Position numbers and translations under genes: made by a program. This document shows, one piece after another, positions 1 to 9,167 of a stretch of DNA of 64,000 nucleotides. The stretch comes from Zhouia amylolytica. GTDB taxonomy: Bacteria; Bacteroidota; Bacteroidia; Flavobacteriales; Flavobacteriaceae. Positions within the stretch are counted from its first letter, which is position 1. Every line of letters starts with the position of its first letter. The notes under the pieces were generated by a model that was not told where the DNA came from, ran no database searches, and was given only the letters and a program-made list of their open reading frames with translations. The stretch spans positions 62,001 to 126,000 of the forward strand of contig NZ_FPAG01000005.1 of assembly GCF_900116365.1 (NCBI RefSeq), written 5' to 3'.

Positions 1-153
1 TTAGTTATTTTGAAAAGATAATCATAGAAGCAATGGGTTTTTAAAGGTTAATGCTCTGTTTTGGTATTTTCTGAGCTCATTTTAGACTTACTTGGTTGTA
101 AAAAGGGATCTGTATAAAAAAAAATGTGTAGGTTTGAATATCAATTATGCCCT

Positions 154-2202
154 ATGAAACAGTTTCTGAGTAGAATTTATAAGAATCAATCTAACATATA
201 TAAAGTTTCGTTGTTTCTTCTTGTCATTGCCTTGATTGTATACCTTTTTCCTAAAGGAGGTAAGTTTAAGTATGACTTTCAAAAGGGTAAGATCTGGCAA
301 TATGAGACACTTTATGCTCCCTTTGATTTTGCTATTTATAAGACTGATGAGGAATTAAATAGAGAAAAGGATTCGTTAAAGAGCAAACAAGTTAATTTTT
401 ATCGTTTTGATTCAAAGGTAAAAGAGACGGTAATTGAGCAGTATCAGCAAAAGTTTTCAACCTATTTTCCTGATTCATTATATAGTGGTAACACCAAGAA
501 GCGTCTTAAGGCTGATGGTTTAGAGATCTTAAATGAAATTTACAATAGGGGTGTTGTTCAAACGGAGGTCGATAACGATCCTGAAGATGTTGTTAATTTG
601 GTTAGAGGAAATGAGCAAAGTCCTATGTTTTATGGGGATCTCATTCAATTGAGTCAAATTCAGAAAAGGATATCTTCTATTTTAGAGCGCAAGAATGCTT
701 CTCAATATTTCGGGACTTTTTACAATTTATTTTTTGATGATTTAAAGCCCAATGTGTTTTTCGATGAAGCCCTGACCAATAAGGTTTTAGAGGAGGAGTT
801 GAAGTCAATTGTGGGAACCAGGGGGCATGTAGAAAAAGGAAAGCGAATCATCGCCAAGGGTGAGGTTGTAGAAGGCGAAAGATATAATATGCTTTATTCA
901 TTACGAAAGGAATATGAATCTCAGTTGTGGAGTGAAAGCAATTACAACTGGATTTTATTCGGGTATATTCTATTGGTTTCGATTACCTTTTTGATGTTGA
1001 TTTTATTTCTTTATAAATATCGACCATTGGTATATGAAAATAATAATAAGGTCACTTTTATTGTCTTTAATGTGTTGTTAATGATCTTTTTAACAACCCT
1101 GGCTTTAAATTACAATGTGGGCTTTATTTATGTAGTGCCGATGTGTATTCTACCCTTAATTTTAAAGGCATTTTTTGATCCGCGGCTGGGATTATTTACA
1201 CATGTTATAACTGTTCTGTTATTAGGTTTTATAGTTCCGAACGGATTTGAATACGTGTTTTTACAAATTATTGCTGGTATTATAACCATTCAAACCATTA
1301 CCGATTTACACAAGCGAGCAAATTTATTTATTTCGGTGGCGCAGATCACTTTAATTTATATACTCGGATATTTTGGACTTTATATTATTCAGGAAGGACA
1401 TATCAAGAATATCGAATGGCAAACCTTCGGAATCTTTATTTTGAATGGTTTGGCAACCTTAGCTGCTTTTCCGTTAATATATATCTATGAGAAATTATTT
1501 GGATTGGTTTCTGACGTATCCTTACTGGAGTTAACGGATACGAACTCACCGTTATTAAAGGAGTTGGCAGAAAAGGCGCCCGGTACTTTTCATCATTCTT
1601 TACAGGTAGCTAATCTGGCTGAAGCTGTAGCTAACGAGATCGGGGCGAATGCCATGTTGGTTAGGGTAGGGGCTTTGTACCATGATCTTGGTAAAATGAA
1701 TAATCCAATGTATTTCACGGAAAATCAAACTACCAGTGTGAACCCACATAATGAGTTGGCACCGAAGGAAAGTGCACAGGTGATAATAGATCACGTTATT
1801 GACGGGATTGAAATTGCCAAAAAGAACAAATTACCAGATCGTATTATAGATTTTATCAGAACGCACCACGGAACCTCTTTGGTTTATTATTTTTATATGA
1901 AAGAGAAAGAGTCGGCTGAAGAGATTAATGAGGATGATTTCAGGTATCCGGGTCCCATTCCATTTTCAAAGGAGACTGCAATATTGATGATGACAGATTC
2001 TGTAGAGGCGGCTTCTAAGAGTTTGAAAAATCCGACGTTTTCTATAATTGATAGTTTTGTTGAACGTATTATCAGTAAGCAAATTGAGGAGAATCAGTTC
2101 ATTAATGCGAATATTACGTTTAAGGAAATAGAGACCATTAAAAAGGTCTTAAAGCAGAAGCTAACAAACATTTATCATTTACGTGTAGAATACCCGGAAT
2201 AA
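154..2202 (+). CDS. 7TM-HD family phosphohydrolase (PgpH-like)
   Basis: Membrane-anchored HD phosphohydrolase; PgpH members of this family hydrolyse c-di-AMP. The protein has one N-terminal membrane segment, a long extracytoplasmic region (roughly residues 40-270), a cluster of about seven hydrophobic segments (270-465), and a cytoplasmic HD domain. The HD domain shows HHSLQVANL near residue 478 and YHDLGK near 508, the metal-binding His/His-Asp pattern, and a later RTHHG. I start at the internal ATG (MKQFLSR...), because the ATG ten codons upstream gives a tail (MCRFEYQLCP) unlike a membrane protein start. About 680 aa is normal for the family. It is transcribed alone, ahead of the tRNA cluster. 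The c-di-AMP substrate is inferred from the family. Confidence 0.9.
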   Translation: MKQFLSRIYKNQSNIYKVSLFLLVIALIVYLFPKGGKFKYDFQKGKIWQYETLYAPFDFAIYKTDEELNREKDSLKSKQVNFYRFDSKVKETVIEQYQQKFSTYFPDSLYSGNTKKRLKADGLEILNEIYNRGVVQTEVDNDPEDVVNLVRGNEQSPMFYGDLIQLSQIQKRISSILERKNASQYFGTFYNLFFDDLKPNVFFDEALTNKVLEEELKSIVGTRGHVEKGKRIIAKGEVVEGERYNMLYSLRKEYESQLWSESNYNWILFGYILLVSITFLMLILFLYKYRPLVYENNNKVTFIVFNVLLMIFLTTLALNYNVGFIYVVPMCILPLILKAFFDPRLGLFTHVITVLLLGFIVPNGFEYVFLQIIAGIITIQTITDLHKRANLFISVAQITLIYILGYFGLYIIQEGHIKNIEWQTFGIFILNGLATLAAFPLIYIYEKLFGLVSDVSLLELTDTNSPLLKELAEKAPGTFHHSLQVANLAEAVANEIGANAMLVRVGALYHDLGKMNNPMYFTENQTTSVNPHNELAPKESAQVIIDHVIDGIEIAKKNKLPDRIIDFIRTHHGTSLVYYFYMKEKESAEEINEDDFRYPGPIPFSKETAILMMTDSVEAASKSLKNPTFSIIDSFVERIISKQIEENQFINANITFKEIETIKKVLKQKLTNIYHLRVEYPE

Positions 2203-2270
2203 TATCTATTTGATCATTAGGGTGTTAATAAAAAAGCGATTTAAAATTGTGTAAAAAACATTAAAAAAGG

Positions 2271-2301
2271 TTGCGTGCTATTATCCTATCTACTACATTT
2301 G
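2271..2301 (+). promoter_or_regulatory. Bacteroidota-type promoter of the tRNA-Ser/tRNA-Pro unit
   Basis: A TTG (-33 element) is followed after 20 nt by TACATTTG, matching the TAnnTTTG -7 element of Bacteroidota housekeeping promoters. It lies about 40 nt ahead of tRNA-Ser. Confidence 0.55.
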
Positions 2302-2343
2302 CATCCGCATTTCAGAAGTGCATACGATCATTAAGAAAATATT

Positions 2344-2427
2344 GGAGAGGTGCCAGAGTGGTAATGGAGCAGATTGCTAATCTGTCAACGCGTAAGTGTT
2401 GCCAGGGTTCGAATCCCTGTCTCTCCG
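2344..2427 (+). tRNA. tRNA-Ser (anticodon GCT)
   Basis: Acceptor GGAGAGG pairs with TCTCTCC (one G-U), discriminator G, and the T arm contains GGTTCGAATCC. The anticodon loop reads TTGCTAA, giving GCT (codons AGC/AGU). It has a long variable arm as expected for class II tRNA-Ser. CCA is not encoded. The next tRNA follows after 6 nt, so both are probably co-transcribed. Confidence 0.95.
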
Positions 2428-2433
2428 CATTTT

Positions 2434-2508
2434 CGGGGTGTAGCGTAGCCCGGTTATCGCGCCTCGTTTGGGACGAGGAGGTCGCAGGTTCGAATCCTGC
2501 CACCCCGA
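2434..2508 (+). tRNA. tRNA-Pro (anticodon TGG)
   Basis: Acceptor CGGGGTG pairs with CACCCCG. The anticodon stem CCTCG/CGAGG carries the loop TTTGGGA, anticodon TGG. The T arm is GCAGGTTCGAATCCTGC. The discriminator A is followed by a genome-encoded CCA (2509-2511). Confidence 0.95.
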
Positions 2509-2512
2509 CCAG

Positions 2513-2545
2513 AAAAGCTGAACTTAAGAGTTCAGCTTTTTTTAT
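2513..2545 (+). terminator. Rho-independent terminator of the tRNA unit
   Basis: AAAAGCTGAACT, loop TAAG, AGTTCAGCTTTT, then a T run: a strong GC-containing stem directly after tRNA-Pro. Confidence 0.9.
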
Positions 2546-2599
2546 TTATACCCAGCCGAAAATATATTTTCGAGCGCAGGAATAAATAAAAAAAGATGC

Positions 2600-2943
2600 A
2601 AAGCGCGAGCTTTGTTCAGCGATTATGAGCAACGACCCCACTTCAGGATCACCGGAGGTAATCCATTGAATAAATCTTTCTATTTTTAGTTGGAGATGAG
2701 GTTAAAGCGCGAGCTTTGTTCAGCGATGATGAGCAACGATCTCACTTCAGGATCACCGCAGGTAATCCATCCATTGAAGATTTCATTTTTTTGAGAAGGA
2801 ATTAAAGAGCGAGCTTTGTTCAGTGATGATGAGCAACGACCCCACTTCAGGATCACCGGAGGTAATCCATCCACTGAAGCTATTCATTTTTTTTGAGAAG
2901 GAATTAAAGCGCCAGCTTTGTTCAGCTTAGATGAGCAACAAAC
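2600..2943. repeat. Four degenerate ~100-bp tandem repeats
   Basis: Each unit starts with AAGCGCGAGCTTTGTTCAGC or a variant (at 2601, 2705, 2805 and 2907) and continues with GATGAGCAACGA, CACTTCAGGATCACCGGAGG and TAATCCATCCA. The fourth unit is cut short after GATGAGCAACA. A stray match to the ATTCAGGATCACGGGAGGTTAT part recurs near 3400-3421. No convincing coding frame runs through the block. It may be a decayed dispersed repeat family. Confidence 0.8.
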
Positions 2944-3029
2944 GGATCATGCCTAATTTTGTGTTTGTGCAAAAATTGTGATTGATTTTTGAAGGAATGA
3001 TAGATTAAGCATCGAGTCACGAGATTGTA

Positions 3030-3190
3030 TAGCGAATGCGGAATGACATGGGAGAGTGATGAGTGGATAGTGGATTCCGCAACAATGCGGAATGACATTG
3101 GGTGCGGAATGACATTGGGAGAGAACAGAGTAGTCTGGTTCCGGTTACTATATTATTGGATTCCATAATAGGTACAGAATGACAAGTTAG
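3030..3190. repeat. Dispersed GCGGAATGACA palindromic repeats in a gene-poor stretch
   Basis: Contains several GCGGAATGACAT motifs and the palindrome ATTCCGC-AACAAT-GCGGAAT (3074-3093), plus a degenerate copy ending in CAGAATGACA. Such REP-like units are common between bacterial genes. The surrounding stretch from the tRNA terminator to the first sulfatase (about 1.4 kb) shows no convincing gene. Confidence 0.6.
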
Positions 3191-3878
3191 ATGGATTCTA
3201 AATCATATTGCTTCAAAATACATATGTAGTGATCCCTGGTCTGTTTGATGGGAAACCAGATTGAAGTGGGTGATTAATACTTCTGGCAGTATCAGGCATA
3301 AGAGGTCCAGAAATAATCCGAATACTATTATTTTTTAGCAAAGATCTTAATCTATTATTCAATTCGCACTTAACTTTTGAGATTGATCCCAACAAAACGA
3401 ATTCAGGATCACGGGAGGTTATGAGAAAGTTTGGAAACATTTTATACTTGATTGAATCTGAATCGATGTGTTCATACTTTATCCATACTTTAACTATGCT
3501 TCAACCATGCCTTAACTATGCCTGAAATGGGGTGTTTCCATGCTTGAATATTGATCAAATATCAAGCTAAAGAAAGAGTTTGTATTTTTTTATATCATTT
3601 TATACATCACGGCAATAAGATGCAAAATCGGCTAAATAGACTCTTTTGATTCGTGCCGTTTTGCACTATTGAATTAATTAACTAACGGTGTAAAGAAGAG
3701 GAAATGATTAAGGTTGTAAATCGTTAGGAATCAAATGGTATTCTAACATGCTTTGATCAAGAGTTTTTTTAGGAAGATAAGCAAGAAGCAAATATGCTCG
3801 TGCCTTTAGTTTGTTGATTATACGAGCCAGGAGGTTATTGACAAAACAGATATTTAATGAATATTACCTTGCAAGAAA

Positions 3879-3908
3879 GTATAAAGGGTATTTCAATACC
3901 CTTTATAC
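3879..3908 (-). terminator. Terminator-like inverted repeat behind the first sulfatase
   Basis: A perfect 14-bp inverted repeat (GTATAAAGGGTATT / AATACCCTTTATAC) lies about 40 nt past the sulfatase stop. Read on the minus strand it is followed by TTTCTT. Confidence 0.65.
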
Positions 3909-3947
3909 AATACTTTGACAAGTTTTTCTATAGGATCTTATGAGGCT

Positions 3948-5498
3948 TTATTGTTTTCCTTGCTGTAATTGTCTTATGAGCTCAGAAAAGTCGAAGCTTG
4001 TAGCCTTTTGAACGGGAGGGTACTTGACTAAAGTTTCAATGTGTTCAGCAAGTAATTCCTGCATAGGCTCATTAATAAATTGCTTTCGCTGTAACATGTC
4101 CGATTGGTCGGTCAGATTGTCAAAACTTTCATAAGGATCGAAATGAATATTGTACATGATCGGAAACTTTTGCTTGACATAAGGGGCGTAATAGTTTTCA
4201 CTGGTTTGAAAGTGCATTTTCCATTGATTTATTCGAACGGCACGAATGTCTGATTCATGATAGTATATGAAACTATTTCGATTGCTTTTATCTGATTTCC
4301 CCAACCAGTAATCTAGGTTGTTTACTCCATCTATGTATTGATTTTTTTCATTAAGCATTTTTTGTGCTACATCAGGAACACCGGCAGCTGCAGCTAAGGT
4401 GGTAAATATGTCCATATGCGCTTGAATGCCTTGTAATCTTTTACCACCATCAATCTTGTCTTTCCACATGACTAACATAGGTACTCTTACACCTCCTTCG
4501 TAAGTTGTCATTTTTTCACCTCTGAAAGGAGTGGTTCCTCCATGAGTACGTGCACTATGTTCTGGACCGTTATCTGTAGAATAAATAACAATGGTGTTTT
4601 CGAGTAGGCCCATTTTGTCTAATTCATCCAAAATTTCACCCACCATCATATCGTGTTCAATCATTCCACTTCCATAAAAGTCGTGCTCTGTGGTGTAGGG
4701 TAAAGCTAAATATCTGCTTTCTTTTTTTAAGCGCGTAAACATGTGCATTCTACTCGGATTGAACCATGCAAAGAAAGGTTTATCATCCTTTTTAGATCTT
4801 TTAATAAAATCCATCATAGCCTCTTTGAACTCTTCATCAACGGTTTCCATTCTTTCTCTGGAAAGTTGTCCAGTGTCTTCAATTTTTTGTTTACCTACTT
4901 TTCCAAATCTTGGGTCAACGGTATTATCATCCACGTTTGTAGCCCAGGTGTGTAATACACCTCTGGTACCATGTTTTTTGAAATATTCCGGATCCTGAGG
5001 GTAATCCATTTGTTGATATTCTTCCTGTGTATTGAGATGGTATAGGTTCCCAAAGAATTCATCGAATCCATGGACAGTTGGTAAGTGTTCGTTTCTATCG
5101 CCTAAATGATTTTTTCCAAATTGGCCAGTAGCATATCCTTGTTCTTTCAGGACTTCAGCCAGTGTTGGAGATTCTTTTTTAAGACCCAGTTCGGCACCCG
5201 GTCGTCCTACGGTTGTCATGCCGCTACGTATTGGGTATTGTCCAGTGATAAGTGCAGCACGGCCTGCTGTACATGAGGGTTGTGCATAGTGTTCCGTAAA
5301 CATAATACCATTTTTCGCAACTCGGTCAATGTTTGGTGTGTTATACCCCATAACTCCGTTGCCATAGGCACTAACATTACTCCAGCCAACATCGTCAGGG
5401 AAAATAATTAGGATATTTGGTTTTTCTTGTGCATTACTGATCAATGGAATGAGTAGTAAAATGCAGAGGGTCTTAAAATAGCGAGCTGTGTTCTTCAT
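3948..5498 (-). CDS. Secreted S1-family sulfatase (arylsulfatase-like)
   Basis: Type I sulfatase exported to the periplasm or surface, cleaving sulfate esters. Signal peptide residues 1-23 end at SNAQ. The N-terminal metal site is [12 protein letters not shown]. The formylglycine motif is C76-T-A-G-R80, i.e. the C-x-A-x-R form that anaerobic-type sulfatase-maturating enzymes (anSME) accept, not C-x-P-S-R. Later motifs include [11 protein letters not shown] and [10 protein letters not shown]. At 516 aa it is full length. Marine Flavobacteria use such enzymes on sulfated polysaccharides, but substrate cannot be read here because no glycoside hydrolase is adjacent. It seems transcribed alone. 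Confidence 0.92.
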   Translation of the reverse strand: MKNTARYFKTLCILLLIPLISNAQEKPNILIIFPDDVGWSNVSAYGNGVMGYNTPNIDRVAKNGIMFTEHYAQPSCTAGRAALITGQYPIRSGMTTVGRPGAELGLKKESPTLAEVLKEQGYATGQFGKNHLGDRNEHLPTVHGFDEFFGNLYHLNTQEEYQQMDYPQDPEYFKKHGTRGVLHTWATNVDDNTVDPRFGKVGKQKIEDTGQLSRERMETVDEEFKEAMMDFIKRSKKDDKPFFAWFNPSRMHMFTRLKKESRYLALPYTTEHDFYGSGMIEHDMMVGEILDELDKMGLLENTIVIYSTDNGPEHSARTHGGTTPFRGEKMTTYEGGVRVPMLVMWKDKIDGGKRLQGIQAHMDIFTTLAAAAGVPDVAQKMLNEKNQYIDGVNNLDYWLGKSDKSNRNSFIYYHESDIRAVRINQWKMHFQTSENYYAPYVKQKFPIMYNIHFDPYESFDNLTDQSDMLQRKQFINEPMQELLAEHIETLVKYPPVQKATSFDFSELIRQLQQGKQ

Positions 5499-6023
5499 GA
5501 GTTAATTTAATTAATGATTTAATAAATGAGTTGTTAAGGTTTTTCCGAAGTGAGGGATAGCTATCAGGAAATGTTGTTTTACCCAATTGCATTGTAAACA
5601 AAAGCAAACGAATGTTTTTTCATAATCATGGTTGAGGCTATGTTGATCTATAACAGTAGTCACTGTAAAGTCAACCGTAGGAAATGGTTTATGAAAAAAT
5701 AGTCTTAGCATGTATGTTTGTTTTATGTGCTATAAAAACATACGAGGTCGAAATTTAATTTTCTTTTAGAATTCAAATTTCAGAGGGGATTTCTAAGATA
5801 AGGAATATTTATATAAAATGGTATTTTTCTTACTTAAGATAATAAAAAATTATTAAAATTAATTAGCTGGTTATTTGATAAATACTTATTGATGCTTTGC
5901 ACTTAATCACTCATACGAGTAAATAGCATTTTTTTAGAAATATAATGCCGTAGGTAACAAAAGTTGCTGACTAGCTTTTTGTTGACATCTATTTTTGTGG
6001 TATAATTTTTAAAAAGAGAAATT
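5499..6023. other. Intergenic region with divergent promoters
   Basis: No gene is supported. It must hold the promoters of the sulfatase (leftward) and the rhodanese operon (rightward). A candidate rightward promoter is TTG at 5982 with TATAATTT at 6001, spacing about 16 nt, which fits only loosely. Confidence 0.4.
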
Positions 6024-6302
6024 ATGGAGATGGAGAATCTAATCAGGGAAGATAAGGGTACGATTATAGATGTGCGTAACCGACATGAGTTTAGTTCAGG
6101 GCATGTTGAGGGCTCGGAGAATATACCATTAAATGAGATCTCAGGGAGACTTGAAGAATTAAAACAATTACCAGGACCATTAGTGCTATGCTGTGCCTCA
6201 GGAATGCGAAGCGGACAAGTAGAGCGGTTTTTAAAAGAAAATAATATTCCATGTGTGAATGCTGGTTCATGGATGGATGTTAATTATATTAAACACTCAT
6301 AA
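6024..6302 (+). CDS. Single-domain rhodanese-like protein
   Basis: A 92-aa rhodanese domain with DVRNRHEFSSGHVEGSENIP and the active loop CCASGMRS, whose second Cys would carry the persulfide. Single-domain rhodaneses act as sulfur carriers or sulfurtransferases in the cytoplasm. No signal peptide. First gene of a three-gene operon, 2 nt before a second rhodanese. Confidence 0.92.
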   Translation: MEMENLIREDKGTIIDVRNRHEFSSGHVEGSENIPLNEISGRLEELKQLPGPLVLCCASGMRSGQVERFLKENNIPCVNAGSWMDVNYIKHS

Positions 6303-6304
6303 TT

Positions 6305-6628
6305 ATGCTGAATATATTAAAAAGGCTTTTTGGCTCCGGATCAGGGACAAGTCCGGATTTTACTGAATTGTTAAAAAACGATGGAATTATCATTGATGTG
6401 CGGACCAGTGGTGAGTACGCCTCGGGTCATATTAAAGGATCTAAGAATATACCATTAAATACGCTGTCTGGTAATCTTTCTAAATTAAAGAATAAAGAAC
6501 GGCCTATTATTACCTGTTGTGCTTCGGGCATGCGAAGTGCGACGGCAAAGAACATTCTTAAAAACCAAGGGTTTACCAATGTACATAATGGAGGTGGTTG
6601 GAAGCGTCTTAACCAAAAGATTTCATGA
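6305..6628 (+). CDS. Second rhodanese-like protein
   Basis: A 107-aa paralogue of the preceding gene with DVRTSGEYASGHIKGSKNIP and the same CCASGMRS active loop. About ten extra N-terminal residues (MLNILKRLFGSGSG) could be an amphipathic membrane contact. Its stop overlaps the next start (ATGA), implying translational coupling. Confidence 0.92.
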   Translation: MLNILKRLFGSGSGTSPDFTELLKNDGIIIDVRTSGEYASGHIKGSKNIPLNTLSGNLSKLKNKERPIITCCASGMRSATAKNILKNQGFTNVHNGGGWKRLNQKIS

Positions 6629-6843
6629 TTAAAAACAGGATCCTAAAAGGATGGAATATTTTAAGGCTGGTATTTCTTGGTGTAGGCGTACTCGTGCTCA
6701 TCCAGGGAATTCAATACGGGCAGTGGCCAGGGCTTCTTTTAGGGCTTTATTTGTTTCTTAAAGGGCTCTTAGGGCTTGGTTGTGCCGGAGGATACTGTAG
6801 CGGAGGAGGCTGCGATATTTCGCCGGAGGATGATATTAAGTAA
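6625..6843 (+). CDS. Small membrane protein with Cys/Gly-rich tail
   Basis: 72 aa with two hydrophobic segments (about residues 12-27 and 33-50) and a tail GCAGGYCSGGGCDI. Three cysteines in a Gly-rich tail beside two rhodaneses suggest a sulfane-sulfur or metal function at the membrane, which is inference. No family is recognised with confidence. Confidence 0.75.
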   Translation: MIKNRILKGWNILRLVFLGVGVLVLIQGIQYGQWPGLLLGLYLFLKGLLGLGCAGGYCSGGGCDISPEDDIK

Positions 6844-6865
6844 GGTTGAGGTTTTGGTTATTCAA

Positions 6866-6905
6866 AAAAGATGATCGTAGGTTATACTTACGATCATCTT
6901 TTTTA
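6866..6905. terminator. Bidirectional terminator between rhodanese operon and sulfatase
   Basis: AAGATGATCGTA / TACGATCATCTT stem with A-rich 5' and T-rich 3' flanks, placed between convergent genes. Confidence 0.88.
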
Positions 6906-6929
6906 TATTCTTTAGTTTGTTTTTAATTC

Positions 6930-8399
6930 TTATTTCCCTTTCGCGTAGTTAATGTTTAAATCATTAGTTCTTACGGCTTTCAATTTTTCTTTCAGCTTAT
7001 GCTGCATTTCCTGAACGATGTTATTGAACTGTGGGTTGTATGCAAGGTTATTATATTGTTTTTCGTCGTATTCCATATCGAAGAGTTCCATGCCTTTACT
7101 GGCGTCTTCCCCATACTGGATGTATGCCCATTTATCAGTTCTGATAAGAAAGGTATCTCCTCCCTGGGTGGTAGAAAATGCATGGTCTCTGATTTCTACT
7201 TCAGGATTCGTTAGCGATGGACTGAGATCTTTTCCCTGAAGTCCTTCGGGTACTTTTAACCCAGCCAGGTTTGCAACCGTAGGATACAAGTCTAAGAGTT
7301 CTGCAAAAGAATGGCATACGCCCGGGGCTTTTCCAGGTACTTTAATGATCATAGGGACTCTTACCGATTCTTCGTGCAGGCTTACCTTCATCCAAAAACG
7401 ATGTTCCCCCAAGTGGAAGCCATGGTCAGAGGTGAAAATAACGATGGTATTATCTTCTAAATTTTCCTCTTCCAGGGTTTTAAGTATTTTTCCTACCTGT
7501 GCATCCATATAGGATACAGAAGCATAATAGGCAGCGATTGCCTTTTGCTCTTGTTCTGTACTCATTTTAGCATTTACCGAAGTTACGTAGTTAATACCGC
7601 GTGCCGGAATATCATCCCAATCATTTTCAACCTGAGGGGGTACTACCATTTGTTGGTAGGGATAGGGCTCAAAGTATTTTTTTGGAGCCACAAAGGGGAC
7701 ATGCGGTCTAACGAGACCTACGGCTAAAAAAAATGGGTCCTTTTTATGTTTTTTAATAAGCTCTATAGTCTTTTGAGCTGTTTTTCCATCAGAATGTACC
7801 AGGTCATCACCGTCGGCTTTCACGGTGGTCATGACGTTTCCTCCTTTACGCTCGATCGTATTATACGGATTGTTTTGCACCAGCTCAGCTTCACCTTTTG
7901 CCTGCCATTCCGGACCCTGACTATTGAAGCGTTCAGTCCATGATGCTTCATCATCTTTGCCATTACTGCCTTTTTCGATATCAATTGGGACTCCCATATG
8001 GTATATTTTACTAACCCTGGCGGTATAATATCCATTGTTTTTAAATAACTGGGCGAACGATATTTTATCATTTCCTACATTTTCCCTTCCGCTGACATAG
8101 CCATAGGTTTGTGTGGCATTTGGATAGTAACCGAACATTAAGGAAGCCCGAGAAGGACCACAAACCGGATATTGAGAATAGGCACGAGAATAGAGGGTGC
8201 CTTCCTGTGCTAATTGATCTATATACGGAGTTTTACAGACCTTGTTTTCATATGACGAAACCGCAGTAGCGGTTAGATCGTCGGCAATGATGAATAATAC
8301 ATTCATCTTTTTGTTGGTGTCATTCTTTAAATTTTGTGCTTTTAAAGGGCCGATTGCACAAATAAACAGTAAAGACAGGATGGTAAAGGTATTTTTCAT
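6930..8399 (-). CDS. Secreted sulfatase, iduronate-2-sulfatase-like
   Basis: S1 sulfatase of 489 aa. Signal peptide 1-22 (ends LKAQ), metal-site motif MNVLFIIADDL, and formylglycine motif C80-G-P-S-R84. Downstream HVPFVAPKKY and FTSDHGFHLGEH are typical of the iduronate-sulfatase-like subgroup. It likely removes sulfate from uronic-acid-containing or related glycans; exact substrate unknown. It faces the rhodanese operon across a shared terminator, and lies upstream (in genome order) of a two-component system transcribed in the same direction. Confidence 0.9.
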   Translation of the reverse strand: MKNTFTILSLLFICAIGPLKAQNLKNDTNKKMNVLFIIADDLTATAVSSYENKVCKTPYIDQLAQEGTLYSRAYSQYPVCGPSRASLMFGYYPNATQTYGYVSGRENVGNDKISFAQLFKNNGYYTARVSKIYHMGVPIDIEKGSNGKDDEASWTERFNSQGPEWQAKGEAELVQNNPYNTIERKGGNVMTTVKADGDDLVHSDGKTAQKTIELIKKHKKDPFFLAVGLVRPHVPFVAPKKYFEPYPYQQMVVPPQVENDWDDIPARGINYVTSVNAKMSTEQEQKAIAAYYASVSYMDAQVGKILKTLEEENLEDNTIVIFTSDHGFHLGEHRFWMKVSLHEESVRVPMIIKVPGKAPGVCHSFAELLDLYPTVANLAGLKVPEGLQGKDLSPSLTNPEVEIRDHAFSTTQGGDTFLIRTDKWAYIQYGEDASKGMELFDMEYDEKQYNNLAYNPQFNNIVQEMQHKLKEKLKAVRTNDLNINYAKGK

Positions 8400-8528
8400 G
8401 GTGCTTAATGAATTCTGAATGCATTTGTCATTATTCTGAATAATAGGGCAAGCAATTTATGAAAAATTAGGAGTATTGCCCTAATATATTTCATGTATAA
8501 TGGCGGTTTGAAATTCTCATGAAATTAA

Positions 8529-9167
8529 TTAAATAAGATCCGTTTTGATAGCGTATTTCACCAGGCCGATCATGTTTTTAGCTTCCGTTTTTCTCATGAG
8601 GTTTTTTCTATGCGTTTCGATTGTGTTTTTGGAAATACACAGGGTATCAGCAATCTCCTGAGTGCTATATTCCCGAGCGATTAGTTTTAAAATTTCTTTT
8701 TCTCTGTTACTTAGGATAATATTTTGGTTCGAATTATCTTTTTTAAAAATGCTGTTGTTCAAAATTGCTTGAACGCTTTGAGGGAAAAAACGATGTCCGC
8801 TGCAAATTTCTGCTATGGCTTTGAGCAAGGTTACTTTTCCGGAATTTTTCAGAATGTAACCGTTAACCCCGGCCTTTATGGACTGATGAATGGTAGCACT
8901 GCTTTGGTGTGAACTGATTGCTAAAATTTTAATTGTGGTATCGAAACTTCTTACGGCCTTAACGAAGGATATACCGTTTAAGCCGGGCATTTCTATGTCG
9001 GTTATAATTAAATCGGGGGTTTGTTCTTTTAAAATATTTAGGGCTTGTTTACCATTATAAGCAATCCCTATAATTTCAAGATGCTCCTCTTGATTTAAGA
9101 TAGAGGTAATTCCTTCCAAGAACATTTTATGGTCGTCTACAACAAGTATTCTATAGATTTCAGGCAT
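8529..9167 (-). CDS. NarL/LuxR-type response regulator
   Basis: 212 aa. Receiver domain with acidic pair D10-D11 (VVDDH), phosphoacceptor D57 (LIITDIEMPG), then a LuxR HTH near residues 148-205 (LSNREKEILKLIAREYSTQ... NTIETHRKNLMRKT). Its start overlaps the kinase stop by 8 nt, so the two form a translationally coupled pair. Targets unknown; the neighbouring sulfatase or propeller lipoprotein are possible. Confidence 0.93.
   Translation of the reverse strand: MPEIYRILVVDDHKMFLEGITSILNQEEHLEIIGIAYNGKQALNILKEQTPDLIITDIEMPGLNGISFVKAVRSFDTTIKILAISSHQSSATIHQSIKAGVNGYILKNSGKVTLLKAIAEICSGHRFFPQSVQAILNNSIFKKDNSNQNIILSNREKEILKLIAREYSTQEIADTLCISKNTIETHRKNLMRKTEAKNMIGLVKYAIKTDLI

Noticed and set aside
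1-153. Partial gene at the left edge
   Set aside because: Short frames on both strands stop within about ten codons; no supported gene.
2271-2585. Open frames on both strands across the tRNA-Ser/tRNA-Pro region
   Set aside because: They only read through tRNA genes; the same is true of the frame at 12,482-12,715 over tRNA-Arg.
3213-3440. 75-aa minus-strand frame
   Set aside because: Lies in repeat-rich DNA, contains a stray repeat match, no protein features.
5511-5711. 66-aa minus-strand frame upstream of the first sulfatase
   Set aside because: Occupies the promoter region and has no family features.
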